A stretch of DNA of 8,664 bases from contig JAPYPK010000061.1 of assembly GCA_029937655.1 (NCBI GenBank), positions 1-8,664 on the forward strand. Direction: 5' to 3'. Under the pieces are notes generated by a model. That model was not told the DNA's origin, made no database searches, and saw nothing but the letters and a program-made list of their open reading frames with translations. The stretch's first letter is position 1; each line of letters starts with the position of its first letter. Source of the DNA: Nitrospinaceae bacterium (GTDB lineage: Bacteria > Nitrospinota > Nitrospinia > Nitrospinales > VA-1). Positions 6,539 through 8,664 of the stretch are shown here, piece by piece. A program made the position numbers and the translations under genes.

Positions 6539-7401
6539 TGGACTGTGAACGCCGTACGCCAAAATAAAGTGGACTGCTCTTCCTCCGCCACAGACTTCTT
6601 TTCGCTCACCATTTTTTGAACTAATCGATTAATACACTGAGTCACTTTAGAGTGAGGGTATAATTCTGAAAATGCTTTTTGTTGCCGAACTGCTTTAGTA
6701 ACAACCGGATCCGATAAAATATATCCAAGGTACTCAACGGAAACGTCTGGCAAAAATCTATCTGCAACTGCCGTGAGGTTTCTAAAAATTAGTCGAGCCT
6801 CTGATTCCGAAGCAACTAAATTTATTATAACGCGAAAATATTTTTGTGCATGTTTCGTATGTAGTATTTTGATAAGCGCATAAACATCTGTCAAGGACGT
6901 GGGTTCAGTCGTAGCAACTAGTAGAATCTCATGCGCCGCACTACAAAAGTAGGTAACGTTCGTAGATATCCCTGCACCCGTATCAAATATCAAGAAATCG
7001 TACCCGCTGCTGACCTGATCCAATTCCTCCATGAGCACTACTTTTTTTTCGTCATCGAGTTGGGTTAGTTCTTGCAATCCGCCCCCAGCTGGAAGCAAGT
7101 GGATACCTGCCGGACCCTCGGTGATAATATCCTGAACGTTTTTCTCCCCAGATAATACATGCCCTATATGAAAATTTGGATTAAGCCCCAAAAGAATATC
7201 TATATTATTCAGACCCAAATCTGCATCTACCACAAGAACTTTTTTACCCTGTTTGGAGAGAACGTATGCCAGGTTAGCAACGATATTCGTTTTACCAACG
7301 CCACCCTTACCGCTACTGACAGCCAATACTCTTAGGGAAGAAGATTTCATTTTACTTGAAACTATATTTTTTAAGGTCCTTGCTTGGTTTCCTGTAACCA
7401 C
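6535..7401 (-). CDS. flhG: Flagellar number/placement ATPase FlhG (MinD-like, also FleN/YlxH)
   Basis: FlhG is a MinD/ParA-type ATPase that works with FlhF to control flagellar number and position, cycling between cytoplasm and membrane. The 288 residues carry the deviant Walker A KGGVGKTN at 32-39 (signature Lys32, Lys37), DADLGLNNID at 59-68, and the Walker B-like FDTGAGIS at 139-146. The N-terminal helix contains NQARTLK at 5-11, a variant of the DQAxxLR motif that in characterised FlhG stimulates the FlhF GTPase. The C-terminal part (about 256-270) has a helix rich in Val, Leu and Lys that could be the membrane-targeting sequence. Translation starts at GTG 7401 with GAGGG 7 bases upstream, 26 bases after the flhF stop. 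Its stop codon overlaps the next start (ATGA). No minE-like gene accompanies it, which supports FlhG over MinD. Confidence 0.93.
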   Translation of the reverse strand: MVTGNQARTLKNIVSSKMKSSSLRVLAVSSGKGGVGKTNIVANLAYVLSKQGKKVLVVDADLGLNNIDILLGLNPNFHIGHVLSGEKNVQDIITEGPAGIHLLPAGGGLQELTQLDDEKKVVLMEELDQVSSGYDFLIFDTGAGISTNVTYFCSAAHEILLVATTEPTSLTDVYALIKILHTKHAQKYFRVIINLVASESEARLIFRNLTAVADRFLPDVSVEYLGYILSDPVVTKAVRQQKAFSELYPHSKVTQCINRLVQKMVSEKKSVAEEEQSTLFWRTAFTVQ

Positions 7402-7408
7402 TATATTG

Positions 7409-7413
7409 CCCTC
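7409..7413 (-). promoter_or_regulatory. Ribosome binding site deciding the GTG start of flhG
   Basis: Read on the minus strand, GAGGG is followed by seven bases (CAATATA) and then GTG. This is the best-placed Shine-Dalgarno in the flagellar run. It supports a start that keeps the N-terminal NQARTLK helix, which a later ATG (residue 18) would remove. Confidence 0.75.
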
Positions 7414-7427
7414 AATTTATCCCTATT

Positions 7428-8522
7428 TCAGTTAAAAATCAAACGAATTACCTTGTCCTGAACAGCAGTTTCAATATCTTCCGGAACTCGTTGACCCGTG
7501 GTCAAATATGAAAATGGGAGCCGAGTCCGTAAAGAAAAATTAACCATAGAACCAAAATTCAATCCTTCGTCTATCTTGGTGAATAGCACACGGTTGACCC
7601 CTAGCGGAGAAAACTGTTTGTAGGATTCCATGAACTGTTTTTCATTAGACACTACGCTCAAAACAAGGTGCGTCTCCATTTCACCCAATCCTTCAAACAC
7701 TTTAGATAATTGAGCTGAATAGTTATGGTCCCGGTGGCACCGACCCATCGTATCAATCAAAACAACATCCTTGTCGGAATGGCGTGTCATACACTCTTTC
7801 AAACCAGGGCGGTCCTGAGCAGTCTCCACAGGAACACCCATAATATCTCCGTAAATTTTCAGTTGCTCTATACCGCCGACACGAAACGTATCTAACGACA
7901 CAAGTGCAACTTTCTTTTTTTGTCGGTAAATCAGGTCAGCAGCAATCTTAGAAATCGTGGTCGTCTTCCCGGCTCCAGTTGGACCAACAAGAACCACTTT
8001 TTTAGGTAGACTATCCTTAGAAGTTTCTACACCACCTTTACATACAATCACCCGATTCATGGTTTTTATAAACTTATCCTTTAAAGAAACAGCATTATCA
8101 CCTTCACCTGAAAGAGTTATTTTTGAAAAAATTTTGGCGATGATTTTTTCGTTCAACCCATTTTTCGTTAACTGAGAAAACAGATCAAGTTGGTGGTTCT
8201 TTATACCTAAAGACTGTGCACGTTCAGTTTGACTAAGAAGTGAATACATCAGTGACTTTATGTCTGGCTCGATCTCAGCATTATTCAAACTGGAAAACTC
8301 TGAAATAGTTTCTGGCTCCATTACTTTTGTCCCGTTTTCAATAGTGCTTGTTGCGGGATCGATGGCAGCTGTGATTTCCACTTTAGACGCCCCTCCTCCA
8401 TTCCACTTCGAATGATCACGGATAGAACGTGTTGTTAAAATAAGAGCATCACTTCCCATCTCTTGTTTTATAGAGGCCAGGGCCTCGCTATAATTACTTG
8501 CAATATATTTTTTAATTTGCAT
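7428..8522 (-). CDS. flhF: Flagellar biosynthesis GTPase FlhF (SRP-type)
   Basis: FlhF is an SRP-family GTPase that marks the site of flagellar assembly and helps recruit the first basal-body parts. The 364 residues begin with the typical MQIKKYIASNYSEAL segment and a variable linker to about 85. A helical N domain follows (about 87-170), then the NG GTPase domain: G1 GPTGAGKTTT at 180-189, LDTFRVGGIEQL at 210-221, G3 DTMGR at 257-261 (most relatives have DTAGR), G4 TKID at 315-318, and a TTGQRVPEDI ending typical of FlhF. Lengths and motifs are complete. ATG 8522 lies within the last codons of flhA (11-base overlap), and a GGTGG-type ribosome site lies in flhA. It is followed by flhG after 26 bases, its usual functional partner. 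Confidence 0.96.
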   Translation of the reverse strand: MQIKKYIASNYSEALASIKQEMGSDALILTTRSIRDHSKWNGGGASKVEITAAIDPATSTIENGTKVMEPETISEFSSLNNAEIEPDIKSLMYSLLSQTERAQSLGIKNHQLDLFSQLTKNGLNEKIIAKIFSKITLSGEGDNAVSLKDKFIKTMNRVIVCKGGVETSKDSLPKKVVLVGPTGAGKTTTISKIAADLIYRQKKKVALVSLDTFRVGGIEQLKIYGDIMGVPVETAQDRPGLKECMTRHSDKDVVLIDTMGRCHRDHNYSAQLSKVFEGLGEMETHLVLSVVSNEKQFMESYKQFSPLGVNRVLFTKIDEGLNFGSMVNFSLRTRLPFSYLTTGQRVPEDIETAVQDKVIRLIFN

Positions 8523-8664
8523 TTAGGTCCACCACCTTCAATGTTTTGATTTGCACCGATGGAATAATCTCGCTATGCGACAACACCGCTAAATCAGGTA
8601 TAAAACGCTCCACAAACTTACGCAAATGGTGCCGAATCCCCGGTGATGCTAGCAATACAGGAGA
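8512..8664 (-). CDS. flhA: Flagellar export gate protein FlhA, C-terminal end only
   Basis: Fifty codons before the stop are visible; the rest lies beyond the right edge. They read from SPVLLASPGIRHHLR through FVERFIPDLAVLSHSEI to VQIKTLKVVDLNAN. This is the conserved last part of the FlhA cytoplasmic domain, where relatives have a PVLL-SP-IR-LR pattern, then ERF-P-L-VLS--EI. FlhA forms the ring of the flagellar type III export gate. Its identity is helped by flhF lying immediately downstream, a common order. The TAA at 8514-8512 is 8 bases past the flhF start codon, so the genes overlap by 11 bases and are probably coupled. The paralogue of virulence-type secretion (SctV) is unlikely in this neighbourhood. 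Confidence 0.9.
   Translation of the reverse strand, partial: SPVLLASPGIRHHLRKFVERFIPDLAVLSHSEIIPSVQIKTLKVVDLNAN

Noticed and set aside
6539..6562. A TTG at 6562 as start of the small membrane protein
   Set aside because: It would overlap flhG by 28 bases and has no ribosome site; the ATG at 6538 forms a classic ATGA overlap.

Overview
The window reads as ordinary chromosome from an AT-rich, Gram-negative, flagellated bacterium. A lipid A-type acyltransferase (lpxL/htrB family) implies an outer membrane. The flhA-flhF-flhG-(small membrane gene)-fliA series is the arrangement seen in polarly flagellated lineages. The organism is not identifiable with certainty. A marine Desulfobacterota-, Nitrospinota- or SAR324-like lineage would fit, but that is inference from gene content and base composition only. 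No RNA gene, CRISPR array, transposon or phage gene was seen, and no reading frame looks broken.

Layout. (1) 1-1143, minus strand: cinA, cut by the left edge, so its last residues are outside the window. (2) 1144-1359: a divergent intergenic region holding a near-consensus DtxR/IdeR-type iron box over the -35 element of a plausible promoter that reads right. (3) 1360-2589, plus: a 409-residue major facilitator superfamily transporter of unknown substrate. (4) 2791-5351, plus: a compact run of purE (TTG start, strong ribosome binding site), a tsaC/Sua5-family gene overlapping purE by 17 bases, acpS, and an lpxL/htrB-family acyltransferase. These serve purine synthesis, tRNA t6A modification, acyl carrier protein activation and lipid A acylation. 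(5) 5368-8664, minus: a flagellar run reading leftward, flhA (only its C-terminal end is inside) > flhF > flhG > unnamed two-helix membrane protein > fliA. The genes overlap or nearly touch. The two opposing runs meet tail to tail at 5352-5367 with only 16 bases between stop codons.

How the genes work together. FlhF (SRP-type GTPase) and FlhG (MinD-type ATPase) set the position and number of flagella, FlhA is the export gate, and FliA is the sigma factor for late flagellar genes. The small membrane protein inside this run is the least explained gene in the window. The acpS-lpxL pair is functionally coherent because holo-ACP carries the acyl chains LpxL transfers; purE and tsaC look like housekeeping genes sharing the transcript.

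The most interesting observations are the iron box between cinA and the transporter, which suggests metal control of an unassigned permease, and the uncharacterised membrane protein translationally coupled to flhG.
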